Assembly (NCBI GenBank): GCA_963579925.1
Contig: CAUZJA010000047.1
Location: 1 to 14,815, forward strand
Reading direction: 5' to 3'
Length of the DNA: 14,815 bases
Source: UBA1151 sp963579925
GTDB taxonomy: Bacteria; Chloroflexota; Dehalococcoidia; Lucifugimonadales; Lucifugimonadaceae
The notes under the pieces are model-generated. The model was not told the DNA's origin. It worked only from the letters and a program-made list of their open reading frames with translations, and did not search any database. Position numbers and translations under genes: made by a program. Below are positions 6,901 to 14,383 of this stretch, in pieces (within the stretch, counting starts at the first letter, position 1; every line of letters begins with the position of its first letter).

Positions 6901-7653
6901 CTAGGTGCCCGCTAGGAGGATCCTGCCGCAGCTGCTGCACATGACAAGGTTGTCAGCGCTCTTCAACCGCCCCATCTCTCTGATGGGAAGTTTGATCCGG
7001 CAGCCCTGGCAGATTCCACGTTCGACGCGTGCCACGGCCACTCCACCTTTACGTGGGAGAAGATTTCTGTAGAGAGCGAGGTCACGTTCGCCCACACCCT
7101 CGGAAGCACCGTTTCGCTCAATTTCCAGGCCCTTGCATATCTTGGATACATCACGGGCACGCTTCTTGAGGTCCTTGAAAGTTACCTTCCACTCTTCTTC
7201 TGTATCCAGAAGTTGAATTTGCAGACCGTCATACTTTGATGATGCCTGCTCATTGACAAGCTTTGCCGGTCCAACGGACTCCTCAGCGGCGGCGAGGTTC
7301 CGCTTGGAGGCGCGATGTTCCTCTTCAAGTGCCGTAAGTTCACGTAGGTTCGTGATCGCTCCACCGTAGAGCCGTGACTCAATGTCTTCCATTCGGGCTT
7401 TCAGGTCGGTGACCTCAGCCTCAAGCTTCCCGGCCGCCAGCCGGGTCTCCATCACCTTGACTCTGGTGGTCTCTGAGTCTTCTCGAAGGCGCTTGAGATT
7501 GCCCTCAGACTCCAGTTCGGCTGCTAATTTTCTGAACTCAGCAGCACTCCTTGCGAGGCGCTGGTCAATTTCTTGCATGTCGAGGAGAAGGCGGGCTGAG
7601 CTCAATTGTTGTTCCCGTTTGATTAAGAAACCAGTGGTGGGTAAATATTCCAC
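6901..7653 (-). CDS. CT398-type coiled-coil protein with C4 zinc ribbon
   Basis: A 250-residue protein. A long charged heptad-like region (about residues 18-175) is followed by a C-terminal zinc ribbon with GICQGC (Cys215, Cys218) and MCSSCG (Cys239, Cys242). This is the architecture of the CT398/YjbR-independent 'zinc ribbon domain protein' family, often described as a putative nucleic-acid-binding protein; its precise role is not established. Two starts are possible. GTG at 7653 has no Shine-Dalgarno but falls at the predicted transcription start of the promoter upstream, so it would be leaderless. TTG at 7605 begins LSSARLLLDMQEIDQRL, which resembles the usual N-terminus of the family. It is followed after three bases by the recombinase-like gene and then rnpB, all on the minus strand. 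In actinobacteria similar zinc-ribbon genes also occur near rnpB (recalled, not checked). Confidence 0.85.
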   Translation of the reverse strand: MEYLPTTGFLIKREQQLSSARLLLDMQEIDQRLARSAAEFRKLAAELESEGNLKRLREDSETTRVKVMETRLAAGKLEAEVTDLKARMEDIESRLYGGAITNLRELTALEEEHRASKRNLAAAEESVGPAKLVNEQASSKYDGLQIQLLDTEEEWKVTFKDLKKRARDVSKICKGLEIERNGASEGVGERDLALYRNLLPRKGGVAVARVERGICQGCRIKLPIREMGRLKSADNLVMCSSCGRILLAGT

Positions 7654-7658
7654 TCAAA

Positions 7659-7687
7659 AGTCTATTCACAGTTGGCACTAGCGTCAA
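7659..7687 (-). promoter_or_regulatory. Sigma70-type promoter for the CT398-recombinase operon
   Basis: On the minus strand TTGACG (7687-7682) is followed, after exactly 17 bases, by TAGACT (7664-7659). Both hexamers are close to consensus and the spacing is ideal. Transcription should begin about 6-7 bases downstream, near 7652-7653, which is the first base of the candidate GTG start codon. It drives the zinc-ribbon gene, the recombinase-like gene and possibly rnpB. Confidence 0.6.
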
Positions 7688-7789
7688 CGAATTCGCGCAT
7701 TTTGGCATTGAACCCAACTCGATATTGACCCTCCCGTTACAGATAAGATGGGTCCTTGTCGAAATGACATTGAAAGCCTTGTCTTTCCA

Positions 7790-7801
7790 AATTCATGAAT
7801 T
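7790..7801. repeat. 12-base perfect palindrome upstream of pyk
   Basis: AATTCATGAATT is a perfect palindrome about 40 bases before the pyruvate kinase start codon, within the divergent promoter region shared with the zinc-ribbon operon. A TTGAAA at 7770-7775 could be a weak -35 for pyk, which would place this palindrome over the -10 area. It may be an operator, but twelve-base AT-rich palindromes also occur by chance. Confidence 0.3.
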
Positions 7802-7832
7802 CCACTGATCGATCTGCACCGTTCAATACTTT

Positions 7833-7837
7833 GAGGA
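7833..7837 (+). promoter_or_regulatory. Ribosome binding site deciding a TTG start for pyk
   Basis: GAGGA lies four bases before the TTG at 7842. No comparable site precedes the next in-frame candidate, GTG at 7866. This supports TTG initiation of the pyruvate kinase gene. Confidence 0.6.
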
Positions 7838-7841
7838 TCAC

Positions 7842-9344
7842 TTGCCTTCACTTGTCCCAGATTGCGTGAAATATCGGCCCAAAAGCCGCATCGTCTGTAC
7901 CCTTGGACCCAGCACCTCTTCCGCACGAATGATTCAATCTCTGATTGAGGCTGGAATGTCAGTTGCTCGCATCAACACTTCCCATTCGTCTCTATCGTTT
8001 CATCGGGAGACAATTGCCACGGTCCGTGAAGTGTCAAAAGAGATGGGCGTCCCCATCGGGATCCTTGCTGACTTACCGGGACCAAAATATCGGCTTGATG
8101 TGTTGGATGATGCCGGAATAAAGACTTCTGACGGCAGTGAGATTCGCCTTAGCGGTGACCCCCTCAACTCTCCAGACGGCGTGTTGACCGTCCTTCCTCC
8201 CGGCCTCCATAACGATGTTCTCCCCGGCGATCCGATACTGATCGCTGACGGAGTCGTGGCGTTGGAAGCAGTGTCAGTTGATGGCTCGTTGGTTACAGCC
8301 AAAGTCACGACTGCTGGCCTCATCGAAAGTCGAAAAGCTGTGGCGGTCCCGGCCAAGACTTCAACCTTGCCGTATCTCACGGAAGATACCGAAGTAGCGC
8401 TGGAGTTCGCCGTCGACGAAAACGTCGACTTCATCGGACTTTCCTATATCCGGTCAGAAGATGACGTAATGGTTGCCCGTGAATATGTTGACCAGCGTGG
8501 TTCCGACGCGCAGTTGGTCTCCAAGATTGAACTCCGGGAGGCGCTGGATTGTCTGGACGAAGTTATTGCGGCCTCCGATGGACTAATGGTGGCCCGTGGG
8601 GATCTTGGAGTTGAATTACCGATGGCACAGGTACCCGGTGCTCAGAAGCTGATCATTCGTAAATCCAACGAGGCAGGCAAACCGGTTATCACCGCCACCC
8701 AGATGCTGGAGTCCATGATCAACTCACCCGTTCCAACTCGGGCAGAGATCAACGATATTCACAATGCTGTCGTCGATGGGTCAGACGCCATCATGCTCTC
8801 CGGTGAGACCTCAATTGGAGATCACCCAATTGAAGCAGTCAAAATCATGGCCGAAGCGGCCCGTGAAGCCGAGAAATTTATCGATCGAGACGCTCTTGAG
8901 TCACGCTGGGAATCCCTGGAAAAGTCTGTTGACCGAGCCATGGCATATACGGCTTGCTGGACATCCGCCAACCAGGGGGCAAGAGCGATCATCGCTTTTA
9001 CTGAGAGTGGTGGCACAGCTGCCAGAGTTTCTTCTTTCCGGCCAGAAGCACCGATTATTGCGTTGTATCACCAGCCCGTCGCCGCGCAGCGACTCTCATT
9101 GCGCTGGGGCGTCACGCCAATCCAGGTTGGCTCTTACAACAGCGTTCAGTGGATGTTCCATCAGGCCTCAAAAACTGCCGTGGAGAACGGCTATGGTGGA
9201 GATGGGGATTCCGTAGTCGTCGTGGCGGGAATGCCGGTGGGAGCGTCAGGAAACACCAACCTTGTGCGTGTGATCAGTCTTCCTGAACCGGAGCCTGCAT
9301 TTGGTCAGGACAACTTTGACGAAATCGTGCGTCAAGACGGCTAG
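7842..9344 (+). CDS. pyk: Pyruvate kinase, sequence-divergent form
   Basis: A 500-residue protein with full pyruvate kinase architecture. It transfers phosphate from phosphoenolpyruvate to ADP at the end of glycolysis. Visible motifs are KSRIVCTLGPSTSS (14-27), RINTSHSS (Arg43, Asn45, Ser47), LADLPGPKYR (75-84), VSKIELREAL (catalytic Lys228, Glu230), VARGDLGVE (Asp254) and the ATQMLESMINSPVPTRAE block (285-302). The alpha/beta C-terminal domain follows, with SGGTAARVSSFRP. Several usually fixed positions differ: LPGPKYR in place of LQGPKIR, SRKAVAVPAKTS in place of SRKGVNLPG, and IELREALDCLDEV in place of the common IENxEGxxNxDEI. It is therefore a divergent subfamily, perhaps with altered regulation. 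The start is TTG at 7842, supported by GAGGA. It converges on the DUF4129 gene, sharing its stop tetranucleotide. Confidence 0.92.
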   Translation: MPSLVPDCVKYRPKSRIVCTLGPSTSSARMIQSLIEAGMSVARINTSHSSLSFHRETIATVREVSKEMGVPIGILADLPGPKYRLDVLDDAGIKTSDGSEIRLSGDPLNSPDGVLTVLPPGLHNDVLPGDPILIADGVVALEAVSVDGSLVTAKVTTAGLIESRKAVAVPAKTSTLPYLTEDTEVALEFAVDENVDFIGLSYIRSEDDVMVAREYVDQRGSDAQLVSKIELREALDCLDEVIAASDGLMVARGDLGVELPMAQVPGAQKLIIRKSNEAGKPVITATQMLESMINSPVPTRAEINDIHNAVVDGSDAIMLSGETSIGDHPIEAVKIMAEAAREAEKFIDRDALESRWESLEKSVDRAMAYTACWTSANQGARAIIAFTESGGTAARVSSFRPEAPIIALYHQPVAAQRLSLRWGVTPIQVGSYNSVQWMFHQASKTAVENGYGGDGDSVVVVAGMPVGASGNTNLVRVISLPEPEPAFGQDNFDEIVRQDG

Positions 9345-10780
9345 TCAGTTTCTGACTCCGGCCGGGTCTCAGCCTCATCCAGGCTGGCTGCCAGTGTGTT
9401 CAGGAGCGCCATATCAGTCGGCTCGTGGCCATAGCACGCTGCCTCAAACCGCCGGGTAATCTGGTCAACCTGCGCGCCGGGAAGAGCCATCACCAGTCGG
9501 CCTTCTACTTCAGCCGGCGTCATGTGTGATTCCAAAACCGCTCCACGAGTCAATCCCACGGTTAGCAACCTGAAGTAGAGCTTAAAGACCTCTGTGATCC
9601 CAGGCTGATCTGCAGGAAAACGTAGTCCCTCTTGTTCATCGTTCCGATTCTTCAAGAATCCCGGAACCAGCCTGCCAAGAAGGTTTGCCAGGTCGCTTCG
9701 GGCGTCTGAATCGCCTCGAATCGACTCCCGGCTTGAGTCTGGCTCTTTTTTCTCCTCTTTTGTCAGCTTCTGGAAGCTCTTGATCAGAATCCACAGCACA
9801 ATTAAAAGCAGGATGAATCCGACGGGCCAGACCAGGATTGAAATGATGGTGTCGATGAGACTGCCTCCCACCGCCTCCGCTGCCTGGTTGCCTTCGACGA
9901 GTATCTCCTCTTCAAGCCCCTGTTGTCCTCCCTGGACGGGGTTCTCCGTGATCGGATCTCCAAAGCGATCCCGTAACCACTGCATGAACCAAAAAAACAG
10001 GGTTAACGGCGGGGTCAGAACAATCTCAAGGACCCAGAAAATCCCATCCCTGGTGGCAACGATCAGGCTTACGACTAACCCCAGCGGTCCACTGCCATAA
10101 GCGGCTCCCAGCACGCCCAGCACCACACCAACTGTGATCACTGCGCCCACCGCCGCAAAGATCACGCGCCCCCAAATAGCACTTGCTGCATCCCAGGCAC
10201 CCTCCTCAGCCACCCGACCAATCGCCATTCCAGCGAGGGATGCAACGAAAAATGGGAAGATAACGATCCCAACACCGATCTCTGTTTCAGTGGCAAGATC
10301 ACTGATCAAAGCAATTGAAATAACAGCTATCCCAATTCTGAAAGTCCTGTGAAGCGTCTCCCACGCTTCGCCTCGGACCACCAGCACGATTCCTCTCCGC
10401 CAGAGGAACATCGCGATGATGAACCCGGAGACGATGCCAAGGACTTCTGCCTGACCGAACTCACCTGAGAGCATCCGGCTGAACCACAGGCCATCAAAGA
10501 TTGGGGATCCCTCCGTCATCTTGAATGCCACGGCGACGTAAACGACTATGAGGCCGGTGACGCCCTGGAGCAGTGCCAGTGTCACAACATCGCTTCCCAT
10601 GTCACCAGCCACCCATGCAGCGGACATCGCCAGCACGATGACGGCAAATATCACCAACGCTGGAAGCGGTGAATCTCCAAGACCCACAGCAGCGCCAATG
10701 ATGGAGGCGATCGCGAACATCCACGCGGACTCCGCAATCGCGAGCGACGCGTACAAAAGCTGAGTGCGGCTAAACACCAT
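9341..10780 (-). CDS. Polytopic membrane protein with C-terminal DUF4129 domain
   Basis: A 479-residue integral membrane protein. About eight or nine hydrophobic segments are visible between residues 12 and 334 (roughly 12-32, 41-58, 65-86, 112-127, 147-187, 203-228, 235-266, 313-334). A charged linker (338-390) and a cytosolic C-terminal domain (about 395-455; VFKLYFRLLTVGLTRG, HMTPAEVEGRLV) follow, the latter resembling DUF4129. In many bacteria DUF4129 is fused to or sits beside a transglutaminase-like domain in MoxR/DUF58 clusters; no transglutaminase core is seen here. The ATG at 10780 overlaps the end of the DUF58 gene by 11 bases, indicating coupling. The stop at 9341-9343 overlaps the stop of convergent pyk in CTAG. 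The function is unknown; the cluster is generally linked to envelope or protein-complex assembly. Confidence 0.8.
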   Translation of the reverse strand: MVFSRTQLLYASLAIAESAWMFAIASIIGAAVGLGDSPLPALVIFAVIVLAMSAAWVAGDMGSDVVTLALLQGVTGLIVVYVAVAFKMTEGSPIFDGLWFSRMLSGEFGQAEVLGIVSGFIIAMFLWRRGIVLVVRGEAWETLHRTFRIGIAVISIALISDLATETEIGVGIVIFPFFVASLAGMAIGRVAEEGAWDAASAIWGRVIFAAVGAVITVGVVLGVLGAAYGSGPLGLVVSLIVATRDGIFWVLEIVLTPPLTLFFWFMQWLRDRFGDPITENPVQGGQQGLEEEILVEGNQAAEAVGGSLIDTIISILVWPVGFILLLIVLWILIKSFQKLTKEEKKEPDSSRESIRGDSDARSDLANLLGRLVPGFLKNRNDEQEGLRFPADQPGITEVFKLYFRLLTVGLTRGAVLESHMTPAEVEGRLVMALPGAQVDQITRRFEAACYGHEPTDMALLNTLAASLDEAETRPESETD

Positions 10781-12119
10781 CTACGGGAACCGTCCGCTCT
10801 AGCTCTTCAACTTCAAAACGAGCGGCCTCACTCCGAACCTCAACGGTTGCTGAAGTAAATTCCGGCTCACCATCACCAACGTAGATAGCCACGGCTGGGT
10901 GACCATCGCGCTTTAGCCGCTCCAGTTCAATCAATAGCGACTCAGACATGACAGGTGAAATCGCAACAATCGTGGATCCAAATGGAATCGCCTCTGGGGA
11001 TTGGGCTATCACTTCCGGCAAAGACTTCACCACAAAGGGCCTGACCATCGCCAGTGACTCAAGTAACACCGGGAGTTGTTTCGGATCAGCGCCCGGTTTC
11101 ACCACCATTTGCCCCGCGCCTGCCAGTGGAACGCCGTTCGACACCAATCCAACCCTGTAGCCGAACTCGTCGCCCTTCGTGACTATCGACGCGGCGGCCG
11201 TGATTGCTCTTTCAAGCCGCACGGAATTAAATCCCTCCCACGCCTTTGAGCTAGTGGCGGCATCTAGCAGGACGACCATGTACTGATCAACCGTGTGATC
11301 GTAGGTTCGAACATGAGGAACGCGGACTCGCGCTGTGGTCTTCCAGTCGATTCTTCGGATCGGATCACCCGCAACATATTCCCGCAATCCGGATGGGCGA
11401 TTAGTGTCCTCATACAGCCGACGGCGGCTTGGGGCATCCCCCATGGGGCGGCCAGATGGAAAATTGAAGTCATCCAACGGCACAACGTTCGGGTAGATAA
11501 TAATCGGTTCCGATGCCCGAAGATCAAGTCGAGACTTGAACAGCCCGAACAGATCTCCAGCCTCCATTTGTCCGGGGCCAATCCGTATGTACCCACGCTT
11601 GACGGCCCTAACTTCAAATCTGTGCCGTACGCGCTCGTACCACGCAACACTGAGTGAGTCCTCCAAGCGGACTGAGTCGGCGCGTTCTGTGCGCGTAGTC
11701 TTCGCGTTCAACGCTTCAAGTTCTATTGGGATTTCGTCTCTGACCCTCAGCCACGGTATTGGCAGAGGTTTCTTGTTCTCCACCATGAGCGTTAGTTCCG
11801 TGGTCTCACCGGGGAACAGATAGCGCCGGCCCACGGTTCGGGTGAAGTAGACGTCTTCCAGAGCCAGGCGGGCCCAAACCCTGGCACCAATTGCGATCAC
11901 ACCGGTCATCATCGTGATGGCGATAATCCAAGGCTGGCCCGATACGATTCCTACGATCAGCACCGCAACTAGAAGAATGATCCAAAGCTCACCCATAGCC
12001 TCAGCCAGCAAGTCACGTCTGTTCGCGGACATCTGGATCTGAGACGCCCAACCGCGGTCGACCCGTGCGCTATCGATTGCCGCTTTCGTAGCCAGGCCCG
12101 TTCTGATCTCTTTATTCAT
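10770..12119 (-). CDS. DUF58 domain membrane-anchored protein
   Basis: A 449-residue protein. Two hydrophobic segments (about 44-62 and 64-80) are followed by a beta-rich region (VENKKPLPIPWLRVRDEIP, about 114-132). The DUF58 signature GLREYVAGDPIRRIDWKTTA is at 244-263. A vWA-like domain follows in which the MIDAS motif is degenerate (LLDAATSSK instead of DxSxS). DUF58 proteins are the usual partners of MoxR AAA ATPases; together they are thought to act in maturation or chaperoning of envelope or metalloprotein complexes, though the exact role is not established. The start is the ATG at 12119, 37 bases after the MoxR stop. It continues into the DUF4129 gene with an 11-base overlap. Order and orientation mark a three-gene operon. 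Confidence 0.9.
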   Translation of the reverse strand: MNKEIRTGLATKAAIDSARVDRGWASQIQMSANRRDLLAEAMGELWIILLVAVLIVGIVSGQPWIIAITMMTGVIAIGARVWARLALEDVYFTRTVGRRYLFPGETTELTLMVENKKPLPIPWLRVRDEIPIELEALNAKTTRTERADSVRLEDSLSVAWYERVRHRFEVRAVKRGYIRIGPGQMEAGDLFGLFKSRLDLRASEPIIIYPNVVPLDDFNFPSGRPMGDAPSRRRLYEDTNRPSGLREYVAGDPIRRIDWKTTARVRVPHVRTYDHTVDQYMVVLLDAATSSKAWEGFNSVRLERAITAAASIVTKGDEFGYRVGLVSNGVPLAGAGQMVVKPGADPKQLPVLLESLAMVRPFVVKSLPEVIAQSPEAIPFGSTIVAISPVMSESLLIELERLKRDGHPAVAIYVGDGEPEFTSATVEVRSEAARFEVEELERTVPVDGV

Positions 12120-12156
12120 CGTCCATCAACCAGCCTTCTGCAAAGCCGGACGTGTG

Positions 12157-13167
12157 CTATCTCTCAATGGGTACCGGTATGCCCCGCATACACTCGTCAA
12201 GAATGGCATCCGTGGTGCGGCCGCGTAGTCGAGCCTGAGAACTAGGAATGAGTCGATGGGTTAACACGGGCGATAGCATCGCTTTGATGTCGTCTGGCAC
12301 CACATATGACCGGCCAGCGATGGCCGCCCACGCCTGCGAAGCTCGGTAGAGGGAGATCGCGGCTCTGGGGCTTGCGCCTAGCTGCAACTCATCTGTTTGG
12401 CGAGTGGCGCCGACTACCTGCAACAAGTATGTGCGCAAGGTGTCGTCCATACGCACAGTCGTTACCAGGTGCTGAGCCGAATTCAGTTCATCAATGTGCA
12501 TGATTGCGTTAATTTCAGGCTCAACCGCAGGGTTATTGAACCGCAAAAGTATTTCTGACTCTTCTGCCTGAGATGGATACCCCAGCGTGATCCTCAACAT
12601 GAATCTGTCCAACTGAGCCTCCGGCAGCGGGAACGTGCCCTCCATTTCGATGGGGTTAAGCGTTGCCAGCACAATAAAGGGATCGGGCAAGCCCATCGTG
12701 TCGCCATCTATGGTGGCCTGCCGCTCCTGCATCGCTTCAAGAAGCGCTGTCTGGGTACGAGGAGTCGCCCGATTTATCTCGTCTGCGAGCAATACCTGGG
12801 TGAAGATCGGGCCGGGTCGGAAATCGAACGTACTCGTCTGAATGTTGAGAACGTTAACGCCCAGCACGTCTCCCGGCATCAGGTCTGGAGTGAACTGGAT
12901 GCGCTTGAATTCACAGTCCAGGGAAGCGGCAAGGGCCTTCGCCATAGTTGTCTTGCCGATACCTGGAACGTCCTCAAGTAGCGCGTGTCCACGACAAAGC
13001 AGCGCGACAAGCGCTAAATCGATAGCGTCGTTCTTGCCCACGATCACTTTTTGAACGTTGGTCTTGATCCGCTCTGCAATTTCATGCAGATCCGCCAGGT
13101 CGGATGCGCTTGCTTCGCTTGTTGCAGCAGAATCCGTCGCTGCCACCGTTGTGTCTTCTGATGTCAA
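12157..13167 (-). CDS. MoxR-family AAA+ ATPase
   Basis: A 336-residue ATPase. Walker A is EDVPGIGKT (65-73), Walker B is LLADEINRA (126-134), sensor 1 is LATLNPIE with Asn171, and the arginine-finger-like segment is AQLDRFMLR. The MoxR-typical RPGPIF and LLEAMQERQ segments are present. MoxR ATPases work as cytosolic chaperone-like partners of DUF58/vWA proteins, and the DUF58 gene follows directly. The N-terminal 25 residues are Ala/Ser/Thr-rich and low in complexity. The start is TTG at 13167 in the longest frame (an in-frame TGA lies at 13201-13203). GTG at 13146 is an alternative and neither has a well-spaced Shine-Dalgarno. The gap to the upstream FAH-family gene is 56 bases, so it may be transcribed with it or on its own. 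Confidence 0.92.
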   Translation of the reverse strand: MTSEDTTVAATDSAATSEASASDLADLHEIAERIKTNVQKVIVGKNDAIDLALVALLCRGHALLEDVPGIGKTTMAKALAASLDCEFKRIQFTPDLMPGDVLGVNVLNIQTSTFDFRPGPIFTQVLLADEINRATPRTQTALLEAMQERQATIDGDTMGLPDPFIVLATLNPIEMEGTFPLPEAQLDRFMLRITLGYPSQAEESEILLRFNNPAVEPEINAIMHIDELNSAQHLVTTVRMDDTLRTYLLQVVGATRQTDELQLGASPRAAISLYRASQAWAAIAGRSYVVPDDIKAMLSPVLTHRLIPSSQARLRGRTTDAILDECMRGIPVPIER

Positions 13168-13223
13168 AGGGACGTGTGCCTCACCCAGTAATTTGGAGTC
13201 TCATATTGGAACCTGATCGTCAC

Positions 13224-14132
13224 CTAAACAACAACCACCGTGTTCGTTAGTTTCCCAATCTTCTCAACTTCAATTGATACGACGTCACCGCCTGCAAGGG
13301 TGAACTCAGGTGGCGGGATCACGCCTGTTCCCGTGAGAACCGTGGTGCCGTCTGGTACGGGATTGTGGCGCTGGAGCCAGTCTGCGAGATAGTCGCAGTC
13401 CTTCATCATTTCGTTCGTGTTGGTAGTGCCGTCGAACGCCTGAGCGCCATCGCGCTCAATCGTCAATCGCACCTCGAGATCCTGAGGGTCTCCAACTGTA
13501 TCCCGCGTAACAAAGCACGGCCCGATGGAACACGATCGGTCATAAATTTTGGCCTGCGGGAGATACAACGGGTTAGTGCCCTCAATAGTACGGCTGCTCA
13601 TGTCGTTTCCAACGGTATATCCAGCTACAACTCCGTCAAACACGACAAACGCCAGTTCAGGTTCGGGGACATCCCAATCTGAATCGTCTCTAATCCCAAC
13701 CTCATTGAACGGAGCCACAACCCTGTCCGGAGTGGCCTTGAAGAATATCTCTGGCCGGTCAGCGACATAGACCTTGGCGTACACGTCTGGAGTATCGCTC
13801 TCCGCCTGACGCTCTCGCATGGAGTCTGAGTACGTCACACCAACTGCCCACACTTCTGGCGGAAGCAGTGGCAAGCCGTATGTGACGGGGCCACTTCCCT
13901 GTGCGGTGGCGTCCTCAACATCGGCGAGGGACATCGTGGAACCACCGGAAGATCGATCAATGATCGTTCGTGCAACGTGATCGATATCCGTTCCCATGAT
14001 GGAAGCGGTCTGGAGCAGGGAGAGAACGCCCTTTGCATGTGGCGATATCGCCGTCAGGTCAACAAGCGTGTCTTCTGTTGCCTCCACCGCGACGTGGCTC
14101 TCGCCTCTTATGTTCAACTGGAAATAACGCAT
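13224..14132 (-). CDS. Fumarylacetoacetate hydrolase-family protein (2-keto-3-deoxy-sugar-acid dehydratase-like)
   Basis: A 302-residue protein. The FAH fold is shown by metal ligands in WDVPEPELAFVV (Glu157, Glu159) and GYTVGNDMSSR (Asp177), plus LPQAKIYD (Lys195) and the C-terminal AGGDVVSIEVEKIGKL. The stretches VWAVGVTYSDS, DRPEIFFKA and EGTNPLYLPQAK resemble the AraD1-like branch that includes 2-keto-3-deoxy-D-arabinonate dehydratase. Those enzymes convert the dehydrated aldonic acid to a 2-oxo acid semialdehyde; general FAH hydrolases or decarboxylases remain possible. The start is the ATG at 14132, with AAGGGA five bases upstream. It lies upstream of MoxR on the same strand and divergent from the F420-dependent reductase. 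Together with the enolase-type dehydratase about 9 kb away it hints at acid-sugar catabolism in this genome. Confidence 0.87.
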   Translation of the reverse strand: MRYFQLNIRGESHVAVEATEDTLVDLTAISPHAKGVLSLLQTASIMGTDIDHVARTIIDRSSGGSTMSLADVEDATAQGSGPVTYGLPLLPPEVWAVGVTYSDSMRERQAESDTPDVYAKVYVADRPEIFFKATPDRVVAPFNEVGIRDDSDWDVPEPELAFVVFDGVVAGYTVGNDMSSRTIEGTNPLYLPQAKIYDRSCSIGPCFVTRDTVGDPQDLEVRLTIERDGAQAFDGTTNTNEMMKDCDYLADWLQRHNPVPDGTTVLTGTGVIPPPEFTLAGGDVVSIEVEKIGKLTNTVVVV

Positions 14133-14166
14133 TGGGGTCCCTTCGTATTAAATCCACGCCCGTTCA

Positions 14167-14195
14167 GTTAGCGGCATGAGAGAACGGATGCTAAC
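14167..14195. repeat. Inverted repeat in the divergent FAH / F420-reductase intergenic region
   Basis: GTTAGC (14167-14172) and GCTAAC (14190-14195) form a six-base inverted repeat with a 17-base spacer. It lies 35 bases upstream of the FAH-family start codon. The spacing suits a dimeric regulator binding the promoter of either gene, but six-base repeats can arise by chance. Confidence 0.25.
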
Positions 14196-14286
14196 CCGCC
14201 CCTCCAGTCGAGTCAAAACGATTGGCCGAAAATAGCCCTTGAGGTACTTACCTCCTGCTCGCCACAACGGTAGCCTTAATTCAATC

Positions 14287-14316
14287 TTGATATTCCATCC
14301 ATATGATTGCTATGGC
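14287..14316 (+). promoter_or_regulatory. Candidate promoter of the F420-dependent reductase
   Basis: TTGATA (14287-14292) is followed after 18 bases by TATGGC (14311-14316), a reasonable sigma70-type pair upstream of the rightward gene beginning near 14384. A competing -10-like TATGAT at 14302-14307 has no good -35. A start near 14323 would give a leader of about 60 bases. Confidence 0.35.
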
Positions 14317-14372
14317 TCGTATCACTTATCTGACGGGCAGATTCAATATCTTCCCCTATCGGTAGTAGAAGC

Positions 14373-14376
14373 AGGA
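14373..14376 (+). promoter_or_regulatory. Ribosome binding site placing initiation at ATT 14384
   Basis: AGGA is followed after seven bases by ATT at 14384-14386, an ideal Shine-Dalgarno spacing. No ATG, GTG or TTG lies in the same frame between the upstream in-frame TAG (14366-14368) and the dinucleotide-binding motif. Confidence 0.6.
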
Positions 14377-14383
14377 AACAAAA

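Noticed and set aside
4984..7700. Integrated mobile element with attachment sites around the recombinase-like gene
   Set aside because: No flanking direct repeats, cargo genes or IS features were found, and the recombinase active site is absent.
7725..7749. TTGACC followed by TAAGAT as a pyk promoter
   Set aside because: The spacer is only 13 bases, too short for sigma70; at 17 bases the hexamer reads ATGGGT.
8000..8434. 144-codon open frame on the minus strand
   Set aside because: It is antisense to pyruvate kinase, Ser/Thr-rich and without recognisable motifs.
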